Source: Rhodovastum sp963714255
GTDB lineage: Bacteria > Pseudomonadota > Alphaproteobacteria > Acetobacterales > Acetobacteraceae
Length of the DNA stretch: 64,000 nucleotides
Direction of reading: 5' to 3'
NCBI GenBank assembly: GCA_963714255.1
Contig: CAVQNU010000034.1
Location: 62,001-126,000, forward strand
The notes under the pieces were generated by a model. The model was not told where the DNA came from, did no database searches, and saw only the letters and a program-made list of their open reading frames with translations. Within the stretch, counting starts at the first letter, position 1. Every line of letters begins with the position of its first letter. A program made the position numbers and the translations under genes. Below, piece by piece: positions 1 to 7,755 of this stretch.

Positions 1-2
1 CT

Positions 3-389
3 GAAGGCAGCCGCGGCATCTATGTCGGCGGCGGCGCCTCGGTGCGCCTCGCCCGGCTGATCGGCGTGGCCCGCATGATGGACATGATGCTGACCGGCCG
101 CACCTACGGCGCAGACGAGGGAAAATCGCTCGGGTTTTCGCAATACGTCGTCGAGCCGGGCGAGGGGCTAAACCGCGCGGTGGAACTGGCCCACCGCGCC
201 GCCCAGAACGCCCCTTTGACCAACTACGCCATCATCCAGGCCCTGCCCCGCATCGCCACCGCCGACCCGCAAACCGGCCTGCTGCTGGAAAGCCTGATGT
301 CGGCCATCGCCCAGGATTCGCAGGAAGCCAAGCAGCGCCTGCACGACTTCCTGGACAAACGCGCGCCGAAAGTCGCGCACTGTCCCTGA
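3..389 (+). CDS. Enoyl-CoA hydratase/isomerase family protein, 5' truncated by the window edge
   Basis: This is the last ~128 codons of a crotonase-fold protein that reads in from beyond the left edge, so no start is visible. The remaining part shows the GGGASVRLARLIG and TGRTYGADEGKSLG stretches typical of the region after the catalytic loops in enoyl-CoA hydratases, then the C-terminal helices used in trimer packing. The family adds water to, or isomerises, acyl-CoA thioesters in the cytoplasm. An SDR dehydrogenase starts 22 bases downstream and 4-hydroxybenzoyl-CoA reductase follows, so a beta-oxidation-like step on an aromatic or alicyclic acyl-CoA is likely. The substrate cannot be read from this fragment. 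Confidence 0.85.
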   Translation, partial: EGSRGIYVGGGASVRLARLIGVARMMDMMLTGRTYGADEGKSLGFSQYVVEPGEGLNRAVELAHRAAQNAPLTNYAIIQALPRIATADPQTGLLLESLMSAIAQDSQEAKQRLHDFLDKRAPKVAHCP

Positions 390-411
390 CCGCGACCAAA
401 GGAGCCTAGCG

Positions 412-1173
412 ATGGAGCTGAACGGACAGCCAGCGCTCGTCACCGGCGGCGGCTCCGGCCTGGGGGCGGCGACCGCCCAAGCCCTCGCCGCCGCCGGCGC
501 GCGCGTCGCCGTCGCCGACCTCAACGCCGAAGCCGCCCACGCCGTCGCCGCCCGTATCGGCGGGCTTGCCGTCCCCCTCGATGTCGCCGACGCGGCCTCT
601 GCCGAGCGCGGCGTCGCCGCCGCCCGCGCCGCCCATGGTCCGCTGCGCGTGCTGGTGAACTGTGCGGGCGTCGGCACCGCCGGGCGGGTGGTCGGCCGCG
701 ACGGCGCCCTGCCGCTGGATGCCTTCGAGAAAGTCGTCCGGGTCAATCTGATCGGCACCTTCAACATGCTGCGCCTGGCCGCGGCGGAAATGAGCACCGC
801 CGAGCCGCTCGAACAGAACGAGCGCGGCGTCATCGTCAACACCGCCTCGATCGCCGCCTTCGACGGCCAGATCGGCCAATGCGCCTACGCCGCCTCGAAG
901 GCCGGGGTCGCGGGGCTCACTTTGCCGGCGGCGCGCGAACTCGCCCGCGCCGGCGTGCGCGTGGTCACCATCGCGCCGGGCCTGTTCCTGACCCCCATGC
1001 TGGCCGCCCTGCCCGACGACATCCGCAAGGGCCTGGGCGACTCCGTGCCGTTTCCGCAGCGCCTGGGCGACCCGTCCGAATACGCCGCCCTGGTGCTGCA
1101 TATCTGCGCCAACCGCATGCTCAACGGCGAAACGATCCGGCTGGACGGCGCACTCCGCATGGCCCCCCGCTGA
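412..1173 (+). CDS. SDR-family 3-hydroxyacyl-CoA dehydrogenase (type II-like)
   Basis: A 253-residue short-chain dehydrogenase. The nucleotide-binding GGGSGLGAA motif lies near residue 12, and the catalytic region is NTASIAAFDG followed by YAASKAG. The length and the insert around LPLDAFEKVVRVNLIGTFNML resemble the HSD10/type II 3-hydroxyacyl-CoA dehydrogenases, which oxidise 3-hydroxyacyl-CoA with NAD. The start is the ATG preceded by AAAGGAG at a good distance. It sits between a crotonase and the 4-hydroxybenzoyl-CoA reductase genes, so hydratase and dehydrogenase probably act in sequence on a ring-derived acyl-CoA. Family membership is clear; the substrate is inferred. Confidence 0.85.
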   Translation: MELNGQPALVTGGGSGLGAATAQALAAAGARVAVADLNAEAAHAVAARIGGLAVPLDVADAASAERGVAAARAAHGPLRVLVNCAGVGTAGRVVGRDGALPLDAFEKVVRVNLIGTFNMLRLAAAEMSTAEPLEQNERGVIVNTASIAAFDGQIGQCAYAASKAGVAGLTLPAARELARAGVRVVTIAPGLFLTPMLAALPDDIRKGLGDSVPFPQRLGDPSEYAALVLHICANRMLNGETIRLDGALRMAPR

Positions 1174-1230
1174 CACCACCCACGCCGCGCCCAAGGAGCG
1201 GCAATACCCCAACAAAATGAGGCACAAACC

Positions 1231-1701
1231 ATGCCCACCCTGTTGAGCTTCGTGCTGAACGGAAGGAAACGCACCAACGCCGTCCCCGGCAACCGCCTGC
1301 TGATCGACCATCTGCGTGAGGTGCTCGGCCTGACCGGCACCAAGCAGGGCTGCGACGGCGGCGAATGCGGCGCCTGCACCGTGCTGGTGGACGACCAGCC
1401 GCGCCTCGCCTGCTCCACCCTGGCGGTGCAGATGGAAGGACGCCGGGTCGAGACCATCGAGGGTCTGGCGAAGAACGGCCGCATGAGCCGGCTGCAGCAA
1501 CAATTCCACGAGAAGCTGGGCGCGCAATGCGGCTTCTGCACCCCCGGCATGATCATGGCCGCCGAGGCGCTGCTGCGCCGCAACCCCGATCCCAGCCGCG
1601 ACGAAATCAAGGCCGCGCTGGCGGGCAATATTTGCCGCTGCACCGGCTATGTGAAGATCATCGAAGCGATCGAGGCGGCGTCGATGGAGCCGGCACGATG
1701 A
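1231..1701 (+). CDS. hcrC: 4-hydroxybenzoyl-CoA reductase, gamma (2x[2Fe-2S]) subunit
   Basis: A 156-residue small subunit of the xanthine oxidase family. The N-terminal plant-type [2Fe-2S] domain has C41, C46, C49 and C61; the second cluster has C100-x2-C103 and C135-x-C137 (CGFCTPG, CRCTGY). It passes electrons between the FAD/[4Fe-4S] subunit and the molybdenum site. The stop overlaps the next gene's start as ATGA, so translation is coupled. On its own the protein could belong to CO dehydrogenase-type or other hydroxylases; the special beta subunit encoded two genes later decides the assignment. The start ATG has GAGG upstream. Confidence 0.88.
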   Translation: MPTLLSFVLNGRKRTNAVPGNRLLIDHLREVLGLTGTKQGCDGGECGACTVLVDDQPRLACSTLAVQMEGRRVETIEGLAKNGRMSRLQQQFHEKLGAQCGFCTPGMIMAAEALLRRNPDPSRDEIKAALAGNICRCTGYVKIIEAIEAASMEPAR

Positions 1702-4016
1702 GCATCCATGAGCTGAAAAAACGCGGCATCGGCTCGGTCGGCGTGCGCACGCCGCTGATCGACGGCGTCGAGAAAGTCACCGGCAGGGCCAAATACACCG
1801 CCGATCTCGCGGTCACCGGCGCGCTGTGCGGCCGGCTGCTCCGCGCGCCGCTGCCGCATGCCCGCATCCTCTCCATCGACACCTCGGCGGCCGAGGCGCT
1901 GGAAGGGGTGGCGGCGGTGTGCACCGGCGCCGATTGCCGCATCCCCTTCGGCGTGCTGCCCATCGCGGAAAACGAATATCCGCTGGCGCGCGAGAAAGTG
2001 CGCTACCGCGGCGATCCGGTGGCGGCCGTGGCGGCGGTGGACGAAGCCACGGCGGCCCGGGCGATCAAGTTGATCCGGGTCGAATACGAAGAACTGCCCG
2101 CCTATTTCGAGGCCAGCAAGGCGATGGCGCCGGGGGCGGAACCGATCCACGCCGAAAAGCCCAACAACGTCCTGCGCGAAGTCCATAATGAGTTCGGCGA
2201 CGCCGAGGCGGGTTTCCGCGCCGCCGATTTGGTGCGCGAAAAAAAATATCATTTCGCCGAAGTCAACCATGTCCACATGGAGCCCAACGCGACGCTCGCC
2301 GAATACGATCCCGAACGCGGCCATCTGACTCTGAACACCACGACGCAGGTTCCCTATTACGTCCTCCTCAACGTGGCGAAATGCCTGGAGATGGAGGAAG
2401 CGCATATCCGGGTGATCAAGCCCTTCCTCGGCGGCGGCTTCGGGGCGCGCACCGAGTGCCTGAATTTCGAAATCATCGCCGCCATGCTGGCCCGCAAGGC
2501 GGGCGGCGCGGTGCGGCTGTTGCAGACCAGGGAAGAAACCTTCCTCGCCCATCGCGGCCGGCCCGAAACCGACATCACCGTCAAGCTGGGCATGACCAGG
2601 GATGGAAAGCTGACCGCCTGCCATTTGCAGGCGACGCAGCTCGGCGGCGCCTATGCCAGCTACGGCATCATCACCATTCTCTATACCGGTGCGCTGCTGC
2701 ACGGCATCTACGACATCCCGGCGATTAAGCACGACGGCTGGCGCGTCTACACCAACACCCCGCCCTGCGGCGCCCAGCGTGGCCACGGCACCGTCGACCC
2801 GCGCGCCGCCTTCGAGGCTTTGATGAACGAAATGGCGGCCGAATTGGGCCTCGATCCCTTCGCCGTCCGCCGGATCAATCTGCTGCCGTCCATCCCCTAT
2901 GTCACCGCCTATGCCCAGCGGGTGCTGAGCTACGGCCTGCCCGAGTGCCTGGACCGCGTGATGCAAGCCTCTGGCTGGGCGGACCGGCGCGGCCGCATGC
3001 CGAAGGGGCGCGGCCTGGGCCTGGCCTGCTCGCATTTCGTCTCCGGCACCACCACGCCCAAGCACTGGACCGGCGAGCCGCACGCCACCGTCAACCTGCG
3101 GGTGGATTTCGACGGCGGCCTGACCGTGCTCACCGGGGCGGCCGATATCGGCCAGGGCTCCAACACCATGGCCGCCCAGATGGTGGCCGAGGTGCTGGGG
3201 GTGGACTGGAAGCGCCTGCGGGTGATTTCCGCCGACAGCGCGCTCACCCCCAAGGATAACGGGTCCTATTCCTCGCGGGTGACGTTCATGGTCGGCAACG
3301 CCGCGGTGCAGGCGGCCACCGAACTGAAGCGCATCCTGGTGGCGGCGGCGGCCAAGAAGCTGGAGGCCGACCCTGAGGCGGTGGAATGCGAGGGCGAGGT
3401 TTTCCGCGTCGCCGGCCAGGACCCCGGCCTGAAATTCTCCGAAGTGGTGAAGGCGGCGCTGGTCGACACCGGCCCGATCACCGTCAAGGGCACTTTCACC
3501 AGCCCCAAGGAATTCATGGGCGACAAACGCGTCCGCGGCAGCGCCATCGGCGCCACCATGGGGTTCTGCTACGCCGCCCAGGTGGTGGAATGCTCGGTCG
3601 ACGAGATCACCGGCAAGGTCACCGCCCATAAGGTCTGGGTGGCGGTGGATGTCGGCCGCGCCATCAACCCGCTGGCGGTGGAAGGCCAGATCCAGGGCGG
3701 CGTGTGGATGGGCATGGGCCAGGCGATCTCGGAGGAAACCCGCTTCGACCAGGGCCGCATGATGCACGCCAACATCCTCGACTACCGGGTGCCGACCATG
3801 GTGGAAAGCCCGGACATCGAGGTCATCATCGTCGAGAGTATCGACCCCAACGGCCCGTTCGGCGCCAAGGAAGCCAGCGAAGGCATGCTCGCCGGCTTCC
3901 TGCCGGCGGTGATGGACGCGGTGCACGAAGCGGTCGGCGTCCGCCCCGACGCCCTGCCCCTCACGCCCGACCGCATCGCCGAATGGCTGGACGCCAAGGC
4001 ACGGGTGCGGTCATGA
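1698..4016 (+). CDS. hcrA: 4-hydroxybenzoyl-CoA reductase, alpha (molybdenum) subunit
   Basis: A 772-residue molybdopterin-binding large subunit of the xanthine oxidase family. Visible marks are the N-terminal GVRTPLIDGVEKVTGRAKYT stretch, the cofactor-binding PFLGGGFGAR, AQRGHGTVDPRAAFE, the glycine-rich ADIGQGSNTMAAQ, and the C-terminal GPFGAKEASEG segment that holds the conserved active-site glutamate. The enzyme removes the 4-hydroxyl of 4-hydroxybenzoyl-CoA to give benzoyl-CoA, using two low-potential electrons, in the cytoplasm of anaerobic aromatic degraders. The start is the ATG in the ATGA overlap with the gamma subunit; an open frame extends further upstream only as an overlap. It ends in another ATGA overlap with the beta subunit. 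Confidence 0.88.
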   Translation: MSIHELKKRGIGSVGVRTPLIDGVEKVTGRAKYTADLAVTGALCGRLLRAPLPHARILSIDTSAAEALEGVAAVCTGADCRIPFGVLPIAENEYPLAREKVRYRGDPVAAVAAVDEATAARAIKLIRVEYEELPAYFEASKAMAPGAEPIHAEKPNNVLREVHNEFGDAEAGFRAADLVREKKYHFAEVNHVHMEPNATLAEYDPERGHLTLNTTTQVPYYVLLNVAKCLEMEEAHIRVIKPFLGGGFGARTECLNFEIIAAMLARKAGGAVRLLQTREETFLAHRGRPETDITVKLGMTRDGKLTACHLQATQLGGAYASYGIITILYTGALLHGIYDIPAIKHDGWRVYTNTPPCGAQRGHGTVDPRAAFEALMNEMAAELGLDPFAVRRINLLPSIPYVTAYAQRVLSYGLPECLDRVMQASGWADRRGRMPKGRGLGLACSHFVSGTTTPKHWTGEPHATVNLRVDFDGGLTVLTGAADIGQGSNTMAAQMVAEVLGVDWKRLRVISADSALTPKDNGSYSSRVTFMVGNAAVQAATELKRILVAAAAKKLEADPEAVECEGEVFRVAGQDPGLKFSEVVKAALVDTGPITVKGTFTSPKEFMGDKRVRGSAIGATMGFCYAAQVVECSVDEITGKVTAHKVWVAVDVGRAINPLAVEGQIQGGVWMGMGQAISEETRFDQGRMMHANILDYRVPTMVESPDIEVIIVESIDPNGPFGAKEASEGMLAGFLPAVMDAVHEAVGVRPDALPLTPDRIAEWLDAKARVRS

Positions 4017-4987
4017 ACCTGCTGCCCGATTTTGTCTGTCACCGGCCGGCCACCCTGGACGAGGCGGTGCGGCTCAAATCCGCCTCGGCAGGCGCGCGCT
4101 TCATCGCCGGCGGCACCGATCTGCTGGTCAATCTGCGGCGCGGACTGGGCGAACCGACCGCGCTGATCGACCTGACCGCCATCGCCGACCTCGCCGCGAT
4201 CCGCCGCGACGGCGACCATCTCTGGCTGGGCGCCGGGGTAACGCTGGCCGAACTCGCCCGCCACCCCGACATTCTCGCCGCCTATCCGGCGCTGGCCGAG
4301 GCGGCGCTGGCGGTGGCCGGCCCCACCCACCGGTCGGCTGCGACCCTGGGCGGCAATCTGTGCCAGGACACACGCTGCATTTTCTACAACCAGAGCGCAT
4401 GGTGGCGCGAGGCGAACAATTACTGCCGCAAATACGAGGGCAGCAAATGCCACGTCGTGCTCAAGAACGACCGCTGCTACGCCACCTATCATGGCGACAT
4501 CGCACCGGTGCTGATGGTGCTGGGGGCGGAAGCGGTGGTGGTGGGGCCGGATGGCGTCCGCCGGGTGAAAATTCCTGACCTTTACCGCGAAATCGGCTCG
4601 GACCATTTGACCCTGGCGGCAGGCGAGGTGCTGGCGGTGGTGGTGCTGCCGCCGCCTTCGGGCCTGCATGCCGGCTATGCCAAGGTGCGCATCCGCGACG
4701 CCATCGACTTTCCCCTGGCCGGGGTGGCGGCAGCGCTGCGGCGCGATGGGGATGTCATCGGCGATTTGCGGGTGGCGATTACCGGCACCAACTCGGCGCC
4801 AGTGGAAATCTCAACCGGCGAGGTCATCGGCCGGGCCTGGGATGACGGTGCCGCGACCATTCTGGCGAAAACGTTGCGTAAGCAGGCGAATGTGCTGCGC
4901 ACCACGGTGGTGGGCGCGAGCTACCGGCGGCGGGTGATGCAGGCCTCGGCGCGGCGGTTGGTCGATGCGCTTTGGGAGAAAAGATAA
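4013..4987 (+). CDS. hcrB: 4-hydroxybenzoyl-CoA reductase, beta (FAD, extra [4Fe-4S]) subunit
   Basis: A 324-residue FAD-binding subunit with the IAGGTDLLVNLR and ATLGGNLCQDTRC motifs of the CoxM/xanthine dehydrogenase FAD domain. The decisive feature is an insert of about 40 residues carrying C122, C138, C146 and C155. In this family such an insert holds an additional [4Fe-4S] cluster and is diagnostic for 4-hydroxybenzoyl-CoA reductase, where it lets ferredoxin electrons enter in the reductive direction. Gene order gamma-alpha-beta matches the characterised hcrCAB arrangement. A palindromic repeat begins directly after the stop codon and probably ends the transcript. Confidence 0.9.
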   Translation: MNLLPDFVCHRPATLDEAVRLKSASAGARFIAGGTDLLVNLRRGLGEPTALIDLTAIADLAAIRRDGDHLWLGAGVTLAELARHPDILAAYPALAEAALAVAGPTHRSAATLGGNLCQDTRCIFYNQSAWWREANNYCRKYEGSKCHVVLKNDRCYATYHGDIAPVLMVLGAEAVVVGPDGVRRVKIPDLYREIGSDHLTLAAGEVLAVVVLPPPSGLHAGYAKVRIRDAIDFPLAGVAAALRRDGDVIGDLRVAITGTNSAPVEISTGEVIGRAWDDGAATILAKTLRKQANVLRTTVVGASYRRRVMQASARRLVDALWEKR

Positions 4988-5088
4988 GGAAGGCCAGGGC
5001 TCTGCCCTGGACCCCGATACTTAAGTAATGGGTTCCAAGGGGCCACTGCCCCTTGGCGGGTCCAGGGCAGAGCCCTGGCCTTGCTTCC
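4988..5088. repeat. Dispersed palindromic repeat, copy 1 (probable bidirectional terminator)
   Basis: The region starts one base after the hcrB stop and fills the space to the convergent paaK. Its ends are inverted copies of a GGCCAGGGCTCTGCCCTGG core, each itself nearly palindromic, and the middle contains TTCCAAGG paired with CCTTGG and an ACTTAAGT palindrome. The same sequence family recurs after many genes in this window. Its place between two converging genes fits a terminator acting in both directions; that role is inferred. Confidence 0.75.
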
Positions 5089-5095
5089 TCGCTTC

Positions 5096-6415
5096 TTACG
5101 CCCGCGGCCGCATATCAATGACACGTTTGGCCTTGCCGACCGACCGCTCGACATCTCCCGGCTCGGCCACGCGCACCCGCACATTCACGCCGATATAGGC
5201 CTTGACCGCATGGGCGAGCCTGGCCGCGCAGGCCTGTCGCGCGGACCCGTCGTGCGTGCCGGTGCCCGTCCGTGCCTCCACCACCACATCGAGCGCGTCC
5301 AGATGTTCGCGACGGGTGACTTCCAGCACGTAGTGCGGCGACAGCATGGGCTCCTTCAGCAGCAGTTCCTCGATCTGGCCGGGAAAAACGTTGACGCCGC
5401 GGATGATCAGCATGTCGTCGGTGCGTCCGGAGATCTTCTGGATGCGCCGCATCGTCCGCGCCGTGCCGGGCAGCAGGCGCGTGAGGTCGCGCGTGCGGTA
5501 GCGGATGATCGGCATGGCTTGCTTCGTCAGCGTGGTCAGCACGAGTTCGCCCGGCTGCCCGTCCGGCAGCGTTTCGCCGGTCGCCGGGTCGATGATCTCG
5601 GGATAAAAATGGTCCTCCCAGATGTGCAGGCCGTCGTTGTTCTCGGCGCATTCGCAGGCAACGCCGGGGCCGATGATTTCCGACAGGCCGTACAGGTCGA
5701 AGGCGTTGGCGGCGAAGCGCTGCTCGATTTCGTGGCGCATGGCGACGGTCCACGGTTCGGCGCCGCACATGACGACGCGCAGCGAGCTGCGGCGCGGGTC
5801 GAGGCCCTGGCGCTCGAACTCATCGGCGATGGCGAGCATGTAAGACGGCGTGCCGATGATGATATCGGGACGGAAATCGGTGATCAGTTGCACCTGGCGG
5901 GGCGTCTGCCCGCCGGAGATCGGCACCACCGTGCAGCCCAGATATTCGGCGCCGTAATGGATGCCGAGGCCGCCGGTGAACAGGCCGTAGCCATGGGTGA
6001 TATGGAAGATGTCGCCCGGACGGCCGCCGGCGGCGCGGATCGAGCGGGCCACGACCCCTGCCCAGGTTTTCAGGTCGGCGCTGGTGTAGCCGACCACGGT
6101 CGGCTTGCCGGTGGTGCCGGAGGAGGCGTGGATGCGCGCAAGCTGCGTGCGCGGTACGGCGAACATGCCGAACGGGTAGTTGGCGCGCAGGTCGTCCTTG
6201 CTGGTGAAGGGAAAGCGGCGCAGGTCGCCGAGGCTGCGGAGATCGTCGGGATGCACTCCGGCTTGCGCGAACGCGTGCCGGTAATGCGGGACCTTGTCGT
6301 AAGCCAGGCGAACCGTCGCCCGCAGGCGCGACAGTTGCAGCGCGGCGATCTCGTCGCGGCTGGCGGTTTCGATCGGCTCGCGCACATCCATCCGATCGTT
6401 TGTATCCAGCATCAT
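5096..6415 (-). CDS. paaK: Phenylacetate-CoA ligase
   Basis: A 439-residue AMP-forming aryl-CoA ligase of the PaaK family. It shows the short P-loop ASSGTTGKPTVVGYT, the A5-like DLYGLSEIIGPG, the RTRDLTRLLPG turn and the C-terminal RTDDMLIIRGVNVFP hinge, followed by a compact ACT-like C-terminal domain. The reaction is phenylacetate + ATP + CoA to phenylacetyl-CoA. The start is the first of two adjacent ATGs, with GAGAGGA just upstream; the second (6412) has better spacing. Convergent with hcrCAB, so both ends of an aromatic acid pathway lie here, although an aerobic phenylacetate route is equally possible because no ring-oxygenase genes are visible. Confidence 0.9.
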   Translation of the reverse strand: MMLDTNDRMDVREPIETASRDEIAALQLSRLRATVRLAYDKVPHYRHAFAQAGVHPDDLRSLGDLRRFPFTSKDDLRANYPFGMFAVPRTQLARIHASSGTTGKPTVVGYTSADLKTWAGVVARSIRAAGGRPGDIFHITHGYGLFTGGLGIHYGAEYLGCTVVPISGGQTPRQVQLITDFRPDIIIGTPSYMLAIADEFERQGLDPRRSSLRVVMCGAEPWTVAMRHEIEQRFAANAFDLYGLSEIIGPGVACECAENNDGLHIWEDHFYPEIIDPATGETLPDGQPGELVLTTLTKQAMPIIRYRTRDLTRLLPGTARTMRRIQKISGRTDDMLIIRGVNVFPGQIEELLLKEPMLSPHYVLEVTRREHLDALDVVVEARTGTGTHDGSARQACAARLAHAVKAYIGVNVRVRVAEPGDVERSVGKAKRVIDMRPRA

Positions 6416-6530
6416 GGGTCCTCTCGTTGCACCGGCCGGAAGCGGGCACCGGACCACGCATGGTCGTCGCGGCGCCACCGCGTTCAGCGGCAGAAACCTC
6501 CCTCCTACCCTGCCCGGCCCGGCTGGCCAA

Positions 6531-7436
6531 CTAGACCGACCCTGCCGCGGCCGCCTCGGCGAAGCCGCGCAGGCGGGTGGCGATGACCTCGCCCACCGCC
6601 TCCACCGCCGCGCGCCGCGGGAACTGCGCACGCCAGGCGATGCGGACCGTCCGCCCCGCCCGCGCGGCCAGCGGCCGCAGCACGATCCCCGCATCCTGCG
6701 CCGCCCCGGCAGCGAGCCCCGGGATCAGCGTCGTCCCGTAGCCGGCGGCCACCATGTTGAGCAGGGTCGAGAGGCTCGCCGCCCGCAGCGCGCCGCCGAG
6801 CCCGCCGCTATGCCCGCAGGCGGCCAGCGCCTGGTCGCGCAGGCAATGCCCGTCGGCCAGGACCAGGATGTCCTGCGCCAGGTCCGCCTCCGCCACCATC
6901 GCGCACCCGGCGAGCGGATGCTCGGGCGGCAGTGCGGCGAGGAAGGGCTCGGCAAAAAGCGGCAAGCTCGCGAGGTCCGGCCCGTCCACCTCGGTCGCCA
7001 GCAGGGCGGCATCCAGCTCATGCGCGCGCAGCCGTTCGAGCAGCGCCGTGGTCTGGTCCTCCCACGGCTCCAGTTCGAGCGCGGGCAGTGCTGCGCGCAG
7101 CGGCGCGAAAACCAGCGGCAGCAGGTGGGGTGCCAGCGTCGGGATGATGCCGAGCCGGAAGCGCCCGGCCAGCGGGTCGCGCAGGCTGCGCGCCACGGCG
7201 AGGATCGCCTCGGCCTCGGCGACCGCGGCGCGGGCATGGCCGATCAGCCGCTCGCAGGCGGCGGTCGGCGCCACCGTCTTGCTGGTGCGCTCGAACAGCG
7301 CGACGCCAAGCAGCTCCTCGAGCTTGCGGACCTGCACGGACAGTGTCGGCTGGCTGATGCCGCAGGCCTTGGCGGCGCGGCCAAAATGCGCATGTTCGGC
7401 CACGGCCAGCAGGTAGCGGAGGTCCCGCAGATTCAT
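6531..7436 (-). CDS. oxyR: Hydrogen peroxide-sensing LysR-type regulator OxyR
   Basis: A 301-residue LysR-type regulator: winged helix-turn-helix over residues ~1-60 (ISQPTLSVQVRKLEELLG), then a substrate-binding-type sensor domain. Cysteines C198 and C207 lie in DGHCLRDQALAAC, the redox pair with the same nine-residue spacing as in characterised OxyR proteins, where peroxide drives a disulfide that switches DNA contacts. It is divergent from katG across about 320 bases that contain a recognisable OxyR operator, so control of katG and itself is expected. Identification rests on the cysteine motif and the neighbour and is strong. Confidence 0.95.
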   Translation of the reverse strand: MNLRDLRYLLAVAEHAHFGRAAKACGISQPTLSVQVRKLEELLGVALFERTSKTVAPTAACERLIGHARAAVAEAEAILAVARSLRDPLAGRFRLGIIPTLAPHLLPLVFAPLRAALPALELEPWEDQTTALLERLRAHELDAALLATEVDGPDLASLPLFAEPFLAALPPEHPLAGCAMVAEADLAQDILVLADGHCLRDQALAACGHSGGLGGALRAASLSTLLNMVAAGYGTTLIPGLAAGAAQDAGIVLRPLAARAGRTVRIAWRAQFPRRAAVEAVGEVIATRLRGFAEAAAAGSV

Positions 7437-7457
7437 CCGGTCAGTCGGGCTGACATC

Positions 7458-7494
7458 ATAGGCGCTGTCTATCGCATCTATTGAGGTATCGAGC
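7458..7494. promoter_or_regulatory. OxyR operator between oxyR and katG
   Basis: Four tetramers at ten/eleven-base intervals follow the known ATAG-N7-CTAT-N7-ATAG-N7-CTAT pattern: ATAG (7458-7461), CTAT (7469-7472), ATTG (7480-7483) and GAGC (7491-7494), each separated by exactly seven bases. The first two match perfectly, the third has one mismatch and the fourth is weak. The site begins 22 bases from the oxyR start, which suits autoregulation as well as activation of katG. Confidence 0.7.
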
Positions 7495-7755
7495 GTACTT
7501 CTATCATCGTATGACAGCCGGAGCTATACTCCGCGAACGAGTTGAGGGAGCAACGGCAGGACCCAACACATCACCGTGCAGGTCGGCGCCTGTCGCCGGA
7601 AACGGGGGCAGCCTCGCCGTCGGCCGGCGCGGTTGAGCGCTGCTTATCTGGCATTCCTTCATCGTACCGGCCGGGAAGCCGGATCGTCTGGCAAAATTGT
7701 CGCGGTCTTCACGCAAGAACCAGGTCAATCACCGCAGCCAAGATCGGAGAGAAAA

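Noticed and set aside
1647..3926. 759-codon minus-strand open frame opposite hcrA
   Set aside because: It mirrors a well-conserved molybdenum hydroxylase, is rich in His/Arg/Gly and has no domain. It is a high-GC antisense shadow.
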